A stretch of DNA of 6,792 nt from assembly GCA_002733485.1 (NCBI GenBank), contig NVVU01000002.1, forward strand, positions 65,624 to 72,415. The letters are read 5' to 3'. Positions 1 through 6,625 of this stretch are shown one piece after another. The notes beneath the pieces are model-generated. The model saw only the letters and a list, made by a program, of their open reading frames with translations, searched no databases and had not been told where the DNA came from. Positions within the stretch are counted from its first letter, which is position 1, and the number at the start of each line of letters is the position of its first letter. This stretch comes from Robiginitomaculum sp. (lineage in GTDB: Bacteria > Pseudomonadota > Alphaproteobacteria > Caulobacterales > Maricaulaceae). A program made the position numbers and the translations under genes.

Positions 1-12
1 ACATCCTAACAC

Positions 13-1587
13 CTAGAATTGCAGAGCACGGGCGGCCCGAACATGAGGCAGGGCCTGCACGGAGGCCAGCGCGTCCGCATCAATACCCTGATCAATACCA
101 ACCAGCGCAATGGCCTGCCCGCCCTGCTTGGTCCGCCCAAGATTAAAGGTGGCTATATTAACTTCCCGCTCGCCCAAAACCTTACCAAGATCACCGATAA
201 AGCCCGGCTCATCTTCGTTCTCGACAAACAGCATATGCGTACTGAAGGGGGCGTCCAGTACCACATCATTGGTCTGGATCACCCGCGGCTGGCCAGCAAA
301 CAATGCCCCGGAAACGGTGCGAATGGTGTTTTGGCTCTCCACAGAAATGGTGATCACGGATTCATAATCGCCCAATTGCTCCTGACTGGTCTGGGCCAGT
401 ACAATGCCGCGATCCGCAGCCAACGCCGGGGCGGACACCAGATTGACATCGCCCAGCATCGGGCGAAGCACCCCGGCCAGCGCCGCCGAGCTAAGCGGCT
501 TGATATTCAGACCGGCAACATCACCCAGATAGGAAACTTCGATGCGCTTAACGCCCGAGGTCACCAATTGCCCGGCCAGCAGGCCCAGTTTTTCCGCCAG
601 ATCGATAAAGGGACGCAGGCGCGGCGCTTCTTCGGCGCTGACCGATGGCATGTTCAACGCATTGGTCACCGCGCCAGTGAGCAAAAAGTCGCTGATCTGA
701 TGGGCGACCTGCAAGGCCACGTTTTCCTGTGCTTCGCGGGTGGAGGCCCCCAAATGCGGGGTGGCCACCAGGCCCGGTGTACCAAAAAGGTCATTTTCGC
801 GGGCCGGTTCGCTAGCATAAACATCCAGCGCAGCGGCACGAATATGGCCCGACAACAGGCCTTCGCGCAGCGCCACTTCGTCCACCAGACCACCACGGGC
901 GCAATTTACGACAATTACCCCTTCGCGGGTATTTTGCAGGGCCTCGGCCGACAGAATATTGCGGGTCTGGTCGGTCAGCGGGGTATGCAGGCTGATCACA
1001 TTGGCCCGTTCCAGAACGACATTTAACTCGGCCTTTTCAACGCCCAGTTCGACCGCGCGTTCCGGCGTTAAAAACGGATCATAGGCCAGCACATGCATTT
1101 GCAGGCCGCGCGCCCGTTCCGCCACCAGCGAGCCAATATTGCCACAGCCGATCAGGCCTAAGGTTTTGCCATAAAGTTCGGTCCCGACAAAACGGGATTT
1201 TTCCCATTTGCCGCCCTGGGTGGAGGCATTGGCCTCGGGGATTTGCCGGGCGGCGGCAAACATCATGGCAATGGCATGTTCGGCGGTGGTGATCGCATTG
1301 CCAAAAGGGGTGTTCATCACCACGATGCCTTTGGCGGTGGCGGCAACCTTGTCGATATTATCAGTGCCTATACCGGCCCGGCCAATGACTTTCAGGTTTT
1401 TGGCTGCGGCGATGATATCGGCATCCGGCCTGGTGGCTGAACGCACAACCAGACCATCATATTCGCCAATCATGGCAATCAACTCATCTTTGGAAAGACC
1501 GGTACGAACATCAACATCAACGCCTTTATCGCGAAACACATCAACAGCAGCAGAAGACAGTTTGTCTGCAATCAGAACTTTGGGCAT
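13..1587 (-). CDS. serA: D-3-phosphoglycerate dehydrogenase, long ACT-domain form
   Basis: This cytosolic enzyme oxidises 3-phosphoglycerate to 3-phosphohydroxypyruvate with NAD+, the first committed step of phosphorylated serine synthesis. The 524-residue product has the full long-form layout. Residues about 1-315 form the substrate and NAD domains, with the Rossmann motif GLIGCGNIG (glycines 147, 149, 152) and Asp170 after the second strand. The catalytic set is visible as Arg231 in NCARGGLVDE, Glu260 in YASEP and His278 in TPHLGAS. Residues about 320-445 match the intervening ASB domain. Residues about 452-524 form a C-terminal ACT domain (ENEDEPGFIGDLG), the usual serine-sensing module. 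The ATG follows a very strong AAGGAGG at good spacing. It lies 41 bp downstream of serC on the same strand, so the two are probably co-transcribed. Feedback inhibition by serine is inferred from the ACT domain. No truncation or missing key residue is seen. Confidence 0.97.
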   Translation of the reverse strand: MPKVLIADKLSSAAVDVFRDKGVDVDVRTGLSKDELIAMIGEYDGLVVRSATRPDADIIAAAKNLKVIGRAGIGTDNIDKVAATAKGIVVMNTPFGNAITTAEHAIAMMFAAARQIPEANASTQGGKWEKSRFVGTELYGKTLGLIGCGNIGSLVAERARGLQMHVLAYDPFLTPERAVELGVEKAELNVVLERANVISLHTPLTDQTRNILSAEALQNTREGVIVVNCARGGLVDEVALREGLLSGHIRAAALDVYASEPARENDLFGTPGLVATPHLGASTREAQENVALQVAHQISDFLLTGAVTNALNMPSVSAEEAPRLRPFIDLAEKLGLLAGQLVTSGVKRIEVSYLGDVAGLNIKPLSSAALAGVLRPMLGDVNLVSAPALAADRGIVLAQTSQEQLGDYESVITISVESQNTIRTVSGALFAGQPRVIQTNDVVLDAPFSTHMLFVENEDEPGFIGDLGKVLGEREVNIATFNLGRTKQGGQAIALVGIDQGIDADALASVQALPHVRAARALQF

Positions 1588-1591
1588 AGCG

Positions 1592-1599
1592 CCCTCCTT
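1592..1599 (-). promoter_or_regulatory. Strong Shine-Dalgarno of serA
   Basis: The minus strand reads AAGGAGGG, with the AAGGAGG core ending 5 nt before the serA ATG at 1587. This near-perfect anti-16S match fixes the serA start. It suggests serA is translated independently of serC even though both are probably on one transcript. The 41-bp gap also holds a small GGCC-TAAA-GGCC hairpin across the serC stop (1626-1637). That hairpin has no T-run after it and is not a terminator. Confidence 0.85.
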
Positions 1600-1628
1600 G
1601 TAGAATTTTTTATATGAGAAATGCTGGC

Positions 1629-2801
1629 CTAAAGGCCCAATTCAGCTTTGGTGCGGGCAAAGGCCCAGTCCAGCCAGGGCATTAATGCCATGACATCATC
1701 GGCCTCTACCGTACCGCCACACCAGATCCGCAGTCCCGGGGGGGCATCCCGATAGGCACCGATATCCAGCGCCACGCCTTCAGTTTCCAAATGCTTACTC
1801 AACGCTTTGGCAAAGGCGGCCTGATCATCCCCTGATAATGCGATGATCGCAGCATCGGTGATTTTAAGGCACACAGAAGTGTTGGATCGCAAAGCCGGGT
1901 CCGTGCATAAAAAGTCCGCCCAGACCGAGCTTTCCACCCATTCCGACACAATCTGCAGATTGGCATCGGCGCGGGCGATCATGGCGGGCAGTCCGCCTTG
2001 ACGAGCGGACCATTTTAGCGCTTCCAGATAGTCTTCAACGGCCATCATGGATGGTGTGTTGATGGTGGCGCCTTTGAAAATGCCCTCAATCAACTTGCCT
2101 TTTTTGGTCAGGCGGAAAATCTTGGGCATTGGCCATGGTGGTGTATAGCTTTCCAGGCGTTTCACCGCGCGCGGCGACAGGATCAACATGCCGTGGGCTG
2201 CTTCGCCGCCCAGCACTTTTTGCCAGGAAAACGTCACCACATCCAGTTTTGGCCAGTCCAGATCCTGTGCAAATGCAGCGGACGTGGCATCGCAAATGCT
2301 CAGGCCTTCGCGGGTATCGCTGATCCAGTTGGCATCGGGAACGCGCACGCCTGACGTGGTACCGTTCCAGGTGAAAATCACATCGGCCCCCGGGCGTACG
2401 GCACCAAGGTCTGGCAGTTCGCCGTAAGGCGCTTCCAGCAGGCGAACATCATCCAGTTTGAGTTGGGCGGTAATGTCGGTGGCCCAGCCCTTGCCAAAAC
2501 TTTCCCAGGCCAGCACATCCACCGGGCGTGCGCCCAGCAAAGACCATAGCGCCATCTCCATGGCGCCTGTGTCTGATGCCGGTACAATGCCGATGCGATA
2601 ATCATCGGGCACGCCCAAAATGGTGCGGGTTTCCTCGATCGCCTGGGCAAGACGTGCCTTGCCTGGTGCTGATCGGTGAGACCTGCCCAAAAGTGCATTG
2701 GAAAGGGTGTTAAAAGTCCAGCCCGGGTGCTTTTTGCATGGCCCGGACGAGAATTGCGGATCAGCCGGGCGTATGGCCGGCTGTGGTGTGTCTGTCATCA
2801 T
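1629..2801 (-). CDS. serC: Phosphoserine aminotransferase (alphaproteobacterial/Methanosarcina type)
   Basis: This PLP enzyme transaminates 3-phosphohydroxypyruvate with glutamate to give O-phosphoserine, the second step of serine synthesis; SerC-family enzymes often also act in pyridoxine synthesis. The 390-residue product shows the N-terminal SSGPCKKHPGW (18-28), GRSHRS (39-44) and WNGTTSG (145-151). Asp171 in CDATSA should bind the pyridine nitrogen. Lys195 in FSWQKVLGGE is the predicted Schiff-base lysine. INTPS (247-251) and PGLRIWCGG (355-363) complete the fold. These motifs and the length fit the subfamily shared by alphaproteobacteria and methanogens rather than the roughly 360-residue E. 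coli type, judged from memory of the family. Two ATGs stand in tandem (2801 and 2798). AGGAG lies 3 nt from the first and 6 nt from the second, so the second may be the true start. The leader upstream appears to be a structured RNA. The next gene in the operon is serA. Confidence 0.96.
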   Translation of the reverse strand: MMTDTPQPAIRPADPQFSSGPCKKHPGWTFNTLSNALLGRSHRSAPGKARLAQAIEETRTILGVPDDYRIGIVPASDTGAMEMALWSLLGARPVDVLAWESFGKGWATDITAQLKLDDVRLLEAPYGELPDLGAVRPGADVIFTWNGTTSGVRVPDANWISDTREGLSICDATSAAFAQDLDWPKLDVVTFSWQKVLGGEAAHGMLILSPRAVKRLESYTPPWPMPKIFRLTKKGKLIEGIFKGATINTPSMMAVEDYLEALKWSARQGGLPAMIARADANLQIVSEWVESSVWADFLCTDPALRSNTSVCLKITDAAIIALSGDDQAAFAKALSKHLETEGVALDIGAYRDAPPGLRIWCGGTVEADDVMALMPWLDWAFARTKAELGL

Positions 2802-2884
2802 GTACTCCTATCCTCACAGACAGGCGCGCTTCGTTGGGGAAGCGTGTCCCATCGCCCACATAGGCGATCCTGTAAGGGCGATCA
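2802..2884 (-). promoter_or_regulatory. serC leader RNA (putative cis-regulatory structure)
   Basis: The minus-strand leader of serC can fold into a compact three-way junction. P1 pairs ACAGG (2873-2869) with CCTGT (2824-2820), 5 bp. P2 follows immediately and pairs ATCGCC (2868-2863) with GGCGAT (2856-2851), 6 bp with a TATGTG loop. P3 pairs CGCTTC (2844-2839) with GAAGCG (2832-2827), 6 bp with a CCCAAC loop. All 17 pairs are Watson-Crick. The Shine-Dalgarno follows within a few bases. A second ATCGCCC (2882-2876) could replace the P2 5' strand and form 7 bp with GGGCGAT. From memory, a serC leader motif was described upstream of serC-serA operons in alphaproteobacteria, with its last stem near the ribosome binding site and no proven ligand. 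Position and context fit it, but I could not compare with the covariance model. The structures were found by eye, not by energy calculation. Confidence 0.65.
2805..2815 (-). promoter_or_regulatory. Shine-Dalgarno region of serC
   Basis: The minus strand reads GAGGATAGGAG just before the tandem ATGATG. GAGGA (2815-2811) is 9 nt from the first ATG. AGGAG (2809-2805) is 3 nt from the first and 6 nt from the second. Two overlapping purine blocks and two ATGs leave the exact start unsettled. The region begins 4 nt after the last pair of the predicted leader RNA (T2820), so folding could control access to it. Confidence 0.7.
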
Positions 2885-2898
2885 ACCGGGCGGGTGTG

Positions 2899-2922
2899 TT
2901 TTGTATAAAAATAATATATTTG
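2899..2922. promoter_or_regulatory. AT-rich core of divergent promoter region
   Basis: An AT island sits in the 152-bp gap between the divergent serC and transporter genes. On the minus strand it offers TATACA (2907-2902) as a -10 element, which would start transcription near 2895, just ahead of the serC leader RNA. No good -35 is found at 16-18 bp. On the plus strand TATATT (2915-2920) could be a -10 element, also without a clear -35. Promoter activity is inferred from base composition and gene layout. Confidence 0.35.
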
Positions 2923-2953
2923 ACAGCGCGGCCAATTGCCCCGACATGGGCTT

Positions 2954-3883
2954 ATGACTGCGTCTCCTTCATCACCCGCGCATACGCAAAATGACCAGCA
3001 CAGCCTGTTTGACTGGCTACGGCTACTGGGTGTGGCGGTGTTGTGGGGCACAGCCTTTATTCTTTTAAAAATCGCAGTTACCGAAATTCCACCGACCACA
3101 CTGGTGATGGGGCGGCTGTGGATCGGTGCAATTGCGCTGTTGATCTGGATGGGCATACGCGGCCAGAAGTTACCGCCGTTATGGCCAAAAATGGATGAAC
3201 GCTGGATTTGGTTTATAGTTTTGGGCTTTATCGGTGCCACTGCGCCTTTTGCTTTGATATCCTGGGGCCAGCAAAGTCTGGATTCCGCACTGGTCGGTAT
3301 ATTGATGGCTATTATGCCCCTGACCACGGCGGCTTTGGCCCATGTCTTTGTACCGGGCGAAGCCATGACCTTGCGCAAATTTACAGGTTTTGTTCTGGGC
3401 ATGGCCGGGGTGGCGCTGCTCATGGGCCCGGACGTCCTTTATGACCTTGGCGGTCAGGCCAGTCTGGCGCAATTGGCGGTAATCGTAGGGGCGGTCTTTT
3501 ACGCGGTCCAGGCCATAATCGCCCGCAACCTGCCCACAACCCGGCCATCGGTTGCGGCGGCAGGCCTTCTTGTTTGTGCCGCCGTGATGATCACCCCCTT
3601 TGGTGTACATGCGGCATTGAGTATGGATATGCCCAGCCCCAAGGCGTTATTGTCCTTACTGGCACTGGGGCTCGGTTCCACCGGTCTTGGGGGTATTGTT
3701 CTGATGATGATTATACGCGATAATGGGCCCAGCTTTCTGTCGCTTTCCAATTATATCATGCCGTTGATCGCAGTCCTGGTCGGCCTTGCCTTTGGGGAAA
3801 AACTGGGACTGACCGTATGGCTCGGATTTGCGGTTATTCTGGCCGGACTGGCGCTGGCCCGACAAAAAAACAAGAGTGCTTAG
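2954..3883 (+). CDS. DMT superfamily transporter, EamA family
   Basis: This is an inner-membrane protein of the drug/metabolite transporter superfamily, typically an exporter of amino acids or other small metabolites; the substrate cannot be told from sequence. The 309-residue product has about ten hydrophobic segments, near residues 22-42, 48-68, 84-103, 112-132, 142-159, 170-190, 200-220, 231-252, 263-281 and 285-303. These form two EamA repeats. LWGTAFILLK in helix 1, the PLTTAALAH segment in helix 4 and the end of the second repeat (YIMPLIAVLVGLAFGE) are typical. I chose ATG 2954; an in-frame TTG at 2936 would add six residues, and neither has a clear Shine-Dalgarno. The gene diverges from serC and is followed after one base by a class V PLP enzyme gene, so the two are probably expressed together. 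Export of a product or substrate of that enzyme is possible but only inferred. Confidence 0.9.
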   Translation: MTASPSSPAHTQNDQHSLFDWLRLLGVAVLWGTAFILLKIAVTEIPPTTLVMGRLWIGAIALLIWMGIRGQKLPPLWPKMDERWIWFIVLGFIGATAPFALISWGQQSLDSALVGILMAIMPLTTAALAHVFVPGEAMTLRKFTGFVLGMAGVALLMGPDVLYDLGGQASLAQLAVIVGAVFYAVQAIIARNLPTTRPSVAAAGLLVCAAVMITPFGVHAALSMDMPSPKALLSLLALGLGSTGLGGIVLMMIIRDNGPSFLSLSNYIMPLIAVLVGLAFGEKLGLTVWLGFAVILAGLALARQKNKSA

Positions 3884-3884
3884 T

Positions 3885-5015
3885 ATGGAGTGCCAACGTC
3901 ACCTTTTTGATATTCCTATGGATATTGCTTATCTGGATTGCGCCTTTATGGGGCCGCTAATGGGCAAGGTTATGGCCGCCGGGCGCGGGGGGCTGTCTCG
4001 CAAGGCCCGGCCATGGGAGCTGGGAACGGATGATTTTTTTGGTGACGGCCTGCGCATAAAGGCGCTGATGGCGCGGCTGATGAATGCCAGGTCAGAGGAT
4101 TTTGCGCTGATCCCCTCGGTCAGCTATGGCATGGCGGTGGCAGCAAAAAATTTACTTGTGCCCACCGGCTCAGAAATTCTGGTCATGGCGCGTCAATTTC
4201 CCTCCAATGTCTATGTCTGGCGTGACAAGGCCTGCGCCAGCAATGCCCATGTGACGACGCTGGACCGACAAGAGGGGCAAGGCTGGACGGAAGTTGTGCT
4301 GGGTGCCATCGGCCCGCAAACCTCCATTGTGGCGCTGGCGCATGTGCACTGGATTGATGGCGGGGTGCTGGATCTGGAGGCCATCGGGCAAAAGGCCCGC
4401 GCTCATGGTGCCGCTCTGGTGCTGGACCTGACCCAGTCCCTGGGGGCCTTGCCTTTTGATGCGGCGGCAGTGGATGCAGATTTTACCGTAATGGCCAATT
4501 ATAAATGGCTGCTGGGTCCTTACGGCACCGGGTTTTTACATGTGGCCGAACGGCATCATGGCGGCCTGCCTTTGGAACAATGCTGGCAAAGCCGCGAAGG
4601 TGCAGAAAACTTTGCCGGCCTGACCGATTACCATGATAATCTGGCCGAAGGGGCGGCGCGTTTTGACATGGGCGAGCGCAGCAATTTTGCGCTTCTTCCA
4701 GCGGTCGAAGCGGCGATTGCTCAAATTCTCGATTGGGGGGTGGAAAATATTTGCGCCCAAACCCGCGCGCATACGGCTCAGCTGGCGCAAACCGCCGGGG
4801 CGCTTGGCCTGCACAGCGAAGACGAGCCCATTCGCGCGCCGCATTATCTATCCTTGCGCCTGCCAGATACGGCGCCGGATGATTTGCAACAACGCTTGCG
4901 GGCGCACAATGTTTTTGTATCGCGCCGGGGCGACCGGCTGCGCATTACCCCCCATGTGTGGGTAAATGAGGCAGATATTGAACGCTTTGGCGCGACGTTA
5001 AAGGCTGCGTTATAG
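3885..5015 (+). CDS. Aminotransferase class V-fold PLP-dependent enzyme
   Basis: The 376-residue product is a fold-type I PLP enzyme of the class V family, which includes cysteine desulfurases, kynureninases and isopenicillin N epimerases. The cofactor site is clear: HWIDGGVLDL (155-164), Asp181 and Gln184 in LDLTQSLGALPFD, and the predicted Schiff-base lysine Lys207 in NYKWLLGPYGTGF. A C-terminal domain ends with SRRGDRLRITPHVW (346-359). None of its five cysteines (3, 19, 117, 233, 290) sits where the desulfurase catalytic loop would be, so cysteine desulfurase is unlikely. The true reaction is unassigned. The frame is open upstream to 3828, inside the transporter gene. I chose ATG 3885 because it lies one base after the transporter stop, as expected for translational reinitiation; ATG 3918 is an alternative. 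The 3' end overlaps the convergent PhzF-family gene by 6 bp. Confidence 0.88.
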   Translation: MECQRHLFDIPMDIAYLDCAFMGPLMGKVMAAGRGGLSRKARPWELGTDDFFGDGLRIKALMARLMNARSEDFALIPSVSYGMAVAAKNLLVPTGSEILVMARQFPSNVYVWRDKACASNAHVTTLDRQEGQGWTEVVLGAIGPQTSIVALAHVHWIDGGVLDLEAIGQKARAHGAALVLDLTQSLGALPFDAAAVDADFTVMANYKWLLGPYGTGFLHVAERHHGGLPLEQCWQSREGAENFAGLTDYHDNLAEGAARFDMGERSNFALLPAVEAAIAQILDWGVENICAQTRAHTAQLAQTAGALGLHSEDEPIRAPHYLSLRLPDTAPDDLQQRLRAHNVFVSRRGDRLRITPHVWVNEADIERFGATLKAAL

Positions 5016-5813
5016 GGTTATTGTCCCGCGCAGATAATCCCGGGCCTTGCCCCCAAGGCGCACCCGGTCGCCAATAACCTCTACGCTGACATAGCCGCCC
5101 CGGGGGGAGGCCTGGTAAAGGCGCATTTTGGTTTTGCCCAGCCGTTTTGCCCAATACGGGGTAAGATAGGTAATTGCCGAACCGGTGACCGGGTCTTCAT
5201 CAACGCCAACCCCCGGGGCAAAAAACCGTAATACAAAATCCAGCTCCGTCCCCGGTTCCGCCTCAGCACAAACCACCAGTTCATTGATCGAGTGTGCCAG
5301 CCGCGTTGCTTTCAGTGCGTTTTGTACGTTTAAGGCACGCACTGCCTGCTCATTTTTAAGAACCACAAACGGATAGGTGCTGATGCCGCTGTCTATAATC
5401 GTTACGCCAAGGGCCGCCAGCGCATCCTCCGGCATCGTCCAGTCTTTTGGCTTTCCTGCCGGTAAATCCATTACGAAGGCTTCACCCACACGTTGCACCT
5501 GCAATTCACCGCTTTTGGTGGCAAAGCGCAAATGATTCAGCTCTGGATGAATATAGCGCATGATGCAGGCGGCGCTGGCCAGGGTGGCATGACCACACAA
5601 AGGTACTTCCATTGTCGGGGTGAACCAGCGCAATTTCCAGGATTCGGCTGCATCGGTGGGCACAATAAAGGCCGTTTCCGCCAGATTGTTCTCCATAGCA
5701 ATATTCTGCAATACTGCATCGTCCAGCCAGTGATCAAGGGGTACAACCGCTGCCGGATTGCCGCTAAAGGGCGCATCAGCAAAGGCGTCAATCTGATAGA
5801 GTTCCAGTTTCAT
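5010..5813 (-). CDS. PhzF family isomerase/epimerase-like protein
   Basis: The 267-residue product belongs to the PhzF family, built from two similar diaminopimelate-epimerase-like halves. Conserved blocks are FSGNPAAVV (16-24), NNLAETAF with Glu46 (42-49), PLCGHATLAS with His75 (71-80), DEDPVTGSA with Asp207 (205-213) and RGGYVSVEV (238-246). Glu46, His75 and Asp207 match the catalytic trio known in phenazine PhzF. No other phenazine gene is present, so a phenazine role is unlikely; most chromosomal family members have no known substrate. The ATG at 5813 overlaps the thiD stop as ATGA and has GGAG 7 nt upstream inside thiD, which fixes the start. An upstream in-frame ATG at 5837 would lie deeper in thiD and is not preferred. 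It is the last gene of the folP-thiD-phzF unit and ends tail to tail with the class V enzyme gene. Confidence 0.93.
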   Translation of the reverse strand: MKLELYQIDAFADAPFSGNPAAVVPLDHWLDDAVLQNIAMENNLAETAFIVPTDAAESWKLRWFTPTMEVPLCGHATLASAACIMRYIHPELNHLRFATKSGELQVQRVGEAFVMDLPAGKPKDWTMPEDALAALGVTIIDSGISTYPFVVLKNEQAVRALNVQNALKATRLAHSINELVVCAEAEPGTELDFVLRFFAPGVGVDEDPVTGSAITYLTPYWAKRLGKTKMRLYQASPRGGYVSVEVIGDRVRLGGKARDYLRGTITL

Positions 5814-6625
5814 AATCGTTCTCCGGTATTGACCCATCCATGGTCCAGCGGCCCGTGACCCGCCCCAAACCCCGGCGCATTTTTAATGGCACCGCGCACA
5901 TAACGCCGGGCCATGCGTACCGCATCGGTCAGGCTAAGCTGTTGCGCCAAAAACACCGCAATGGCACTGGCCAGAGTACAGCCGGTACCGTGGGTGTTTT
6001 GGGTGTCGATGCGTTGGCTTTCCAATACCGCTTCGCCTTTTCCCCAGAGGAGAAAATCAATCAGCGTATCACCTTTTCCGTGCCCGCCTTTGATTAGCAC
6101 GGCTCTGGGTCCCATCGAGAGCAGTGCTTCGGCGGCGGCGCGCTGGCCACGCAGATTGGTAATTTTCTGACCGCTCAAGGTTTCGGCCTCGGGAATATTG
6201 GGGGTGATCAGGCGCGCCATGGGGATCAGACGGGCGCGCAAAACCTGTATGGCGTCATCTTCCAGCAGCGTATCGCCGCTGGTGGCAACCATCACCGGGT
6301 CCAGAATGATAGGGACCGTTACATCGTGTAATACATCGGCGACGGAGGCGGCAATAAAGGCATCGCCCAACATGCCGATTTTGATGGCATCAACACCAAT
6401 ATCATCCAGCGCCGCCCTGATCTGCGCTCGTACCAATTCGGGCGGGGTGAGTTGTATCGCATCCACACTTTGGGTGCTTTGCGCGGTGATGGCGGTAATG
6501 GCGCTTAAGGCATAGCCGCCAAGGGCGCTGATGGTCTTGATATCTGCCTGCACCCCGGCCCCGCCAGAGCTGTCTGATCCGGCAATGGTTAGAATGCGAA
6601 CGGGGGGGCTGGTTTTAATGATCAT
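5810..6625 (-). CDS. thiD: Hydroxymethylpyrimidine/phosphomethylpyrimidine kinase
   Basis: ThiD phosphorylates 4-amino-5-hydroxymethyl-2-methylpyrimidine and then its monophosphate to give HMP-PP, the pyrimidine half of thiamine phosphate. The 271-residue product is full length for this ribokinase-fold family. Near the N terminus AGSDSSGGAGVQADIK (15-30) is the signature pyrimidine-binding segment. DPVMVATSG (109-117), LITPNIPEA (139-147) and LIKGGHG (177-183) follow. THGTGCTLASAIA (211-223) is the anion-hole motif with the expected cysteine at 216. ATG 6625 overlaps the folP stop as ATGA, and homology begins directly after it, so the 33-codon extension up to 6724 is an artefact running through folP out of frame. 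No Shine-Dalgarno is evident, so coupling to folP translation is likely. No thiamine riboswitch is seen before it, as expected for an internal operon gene. Confidence 0.96.
   Translation of the reverse strand: MIIKTSPPVRILTIAGSDSSGGAGVQADIKTISALGGYALSAITAITAQSTQSVDAIQLTPPELVRAQIRAALDDIGVDAIKIGMLGDAFIAASVADVLHDVTVPIILDPVMVATSGDTLLEDDAIQVLRARLIPMARLITPNIPEAETLSGQKITNLRGQRAAAEALLSMGPRAVLIKGGHGKGDTLIDFLLWGKGEAVLESQRIDTQNTHGTGCTLASAIAVFLAQQLSLTDAVRMARRYVRGAIKNAPGFGAGHGPLDHGWVNTGERL
5821..5824 (-). promoter_or_regulatory. Shine-Dalgarno of the PhzF-family gene
   Basis: GGAG on the minus strand lies 7 nt before ATG 5813, within the last codons of thiD. Together with the ATGA overlap it supports this start and translational coupling to thiD. 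Confidence 0.65.

Noticed and set aside
19..1026. Long plus-strand open frame of 335 codons opposite serA
   Set aside because: It lies wholly antisense to a clear serA, has low-complexity R/G/Q/H-rich composition, and matches no family I recognise. It is a shadow of serA codon bias.
1626..1637. GGCC-TAAA-GGCC hairpin at the serC stop as a terminator
   Set aside because: The stem is only 4 bp with no T-run after it on the minus strand, and serA with a strong ribosome binding site follows at once.
2920..2925. Perfect TTGACA as a -35 element for the transporter gene
   Set aside because: At 16-19 bp downstream there is only GC-rich sequence around GACATG with no usable -10, and transcription would start at or past the ATG.
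2946..2957. Three-codon leader peptide (ATG GGC TTA TGA) overlapping the transporter start
   Set aside because: It has no Shine-Dalgarno and is short enough to be expected by chance.
2761..3423. Minus-strand frame of 220 codons spanning the serC leader and the transporter gene
   Set aside because: It runs antisense through the transporter gene and across the serC leader, with no recognisable domain. The transporter on the plus strand explains the region.
5010..5813. Phenazine biosynthesis role for the PhzF-family protein
   Set aside because: No other phz genes are present, and PhzF-family proteins are common outside phenazine producers.
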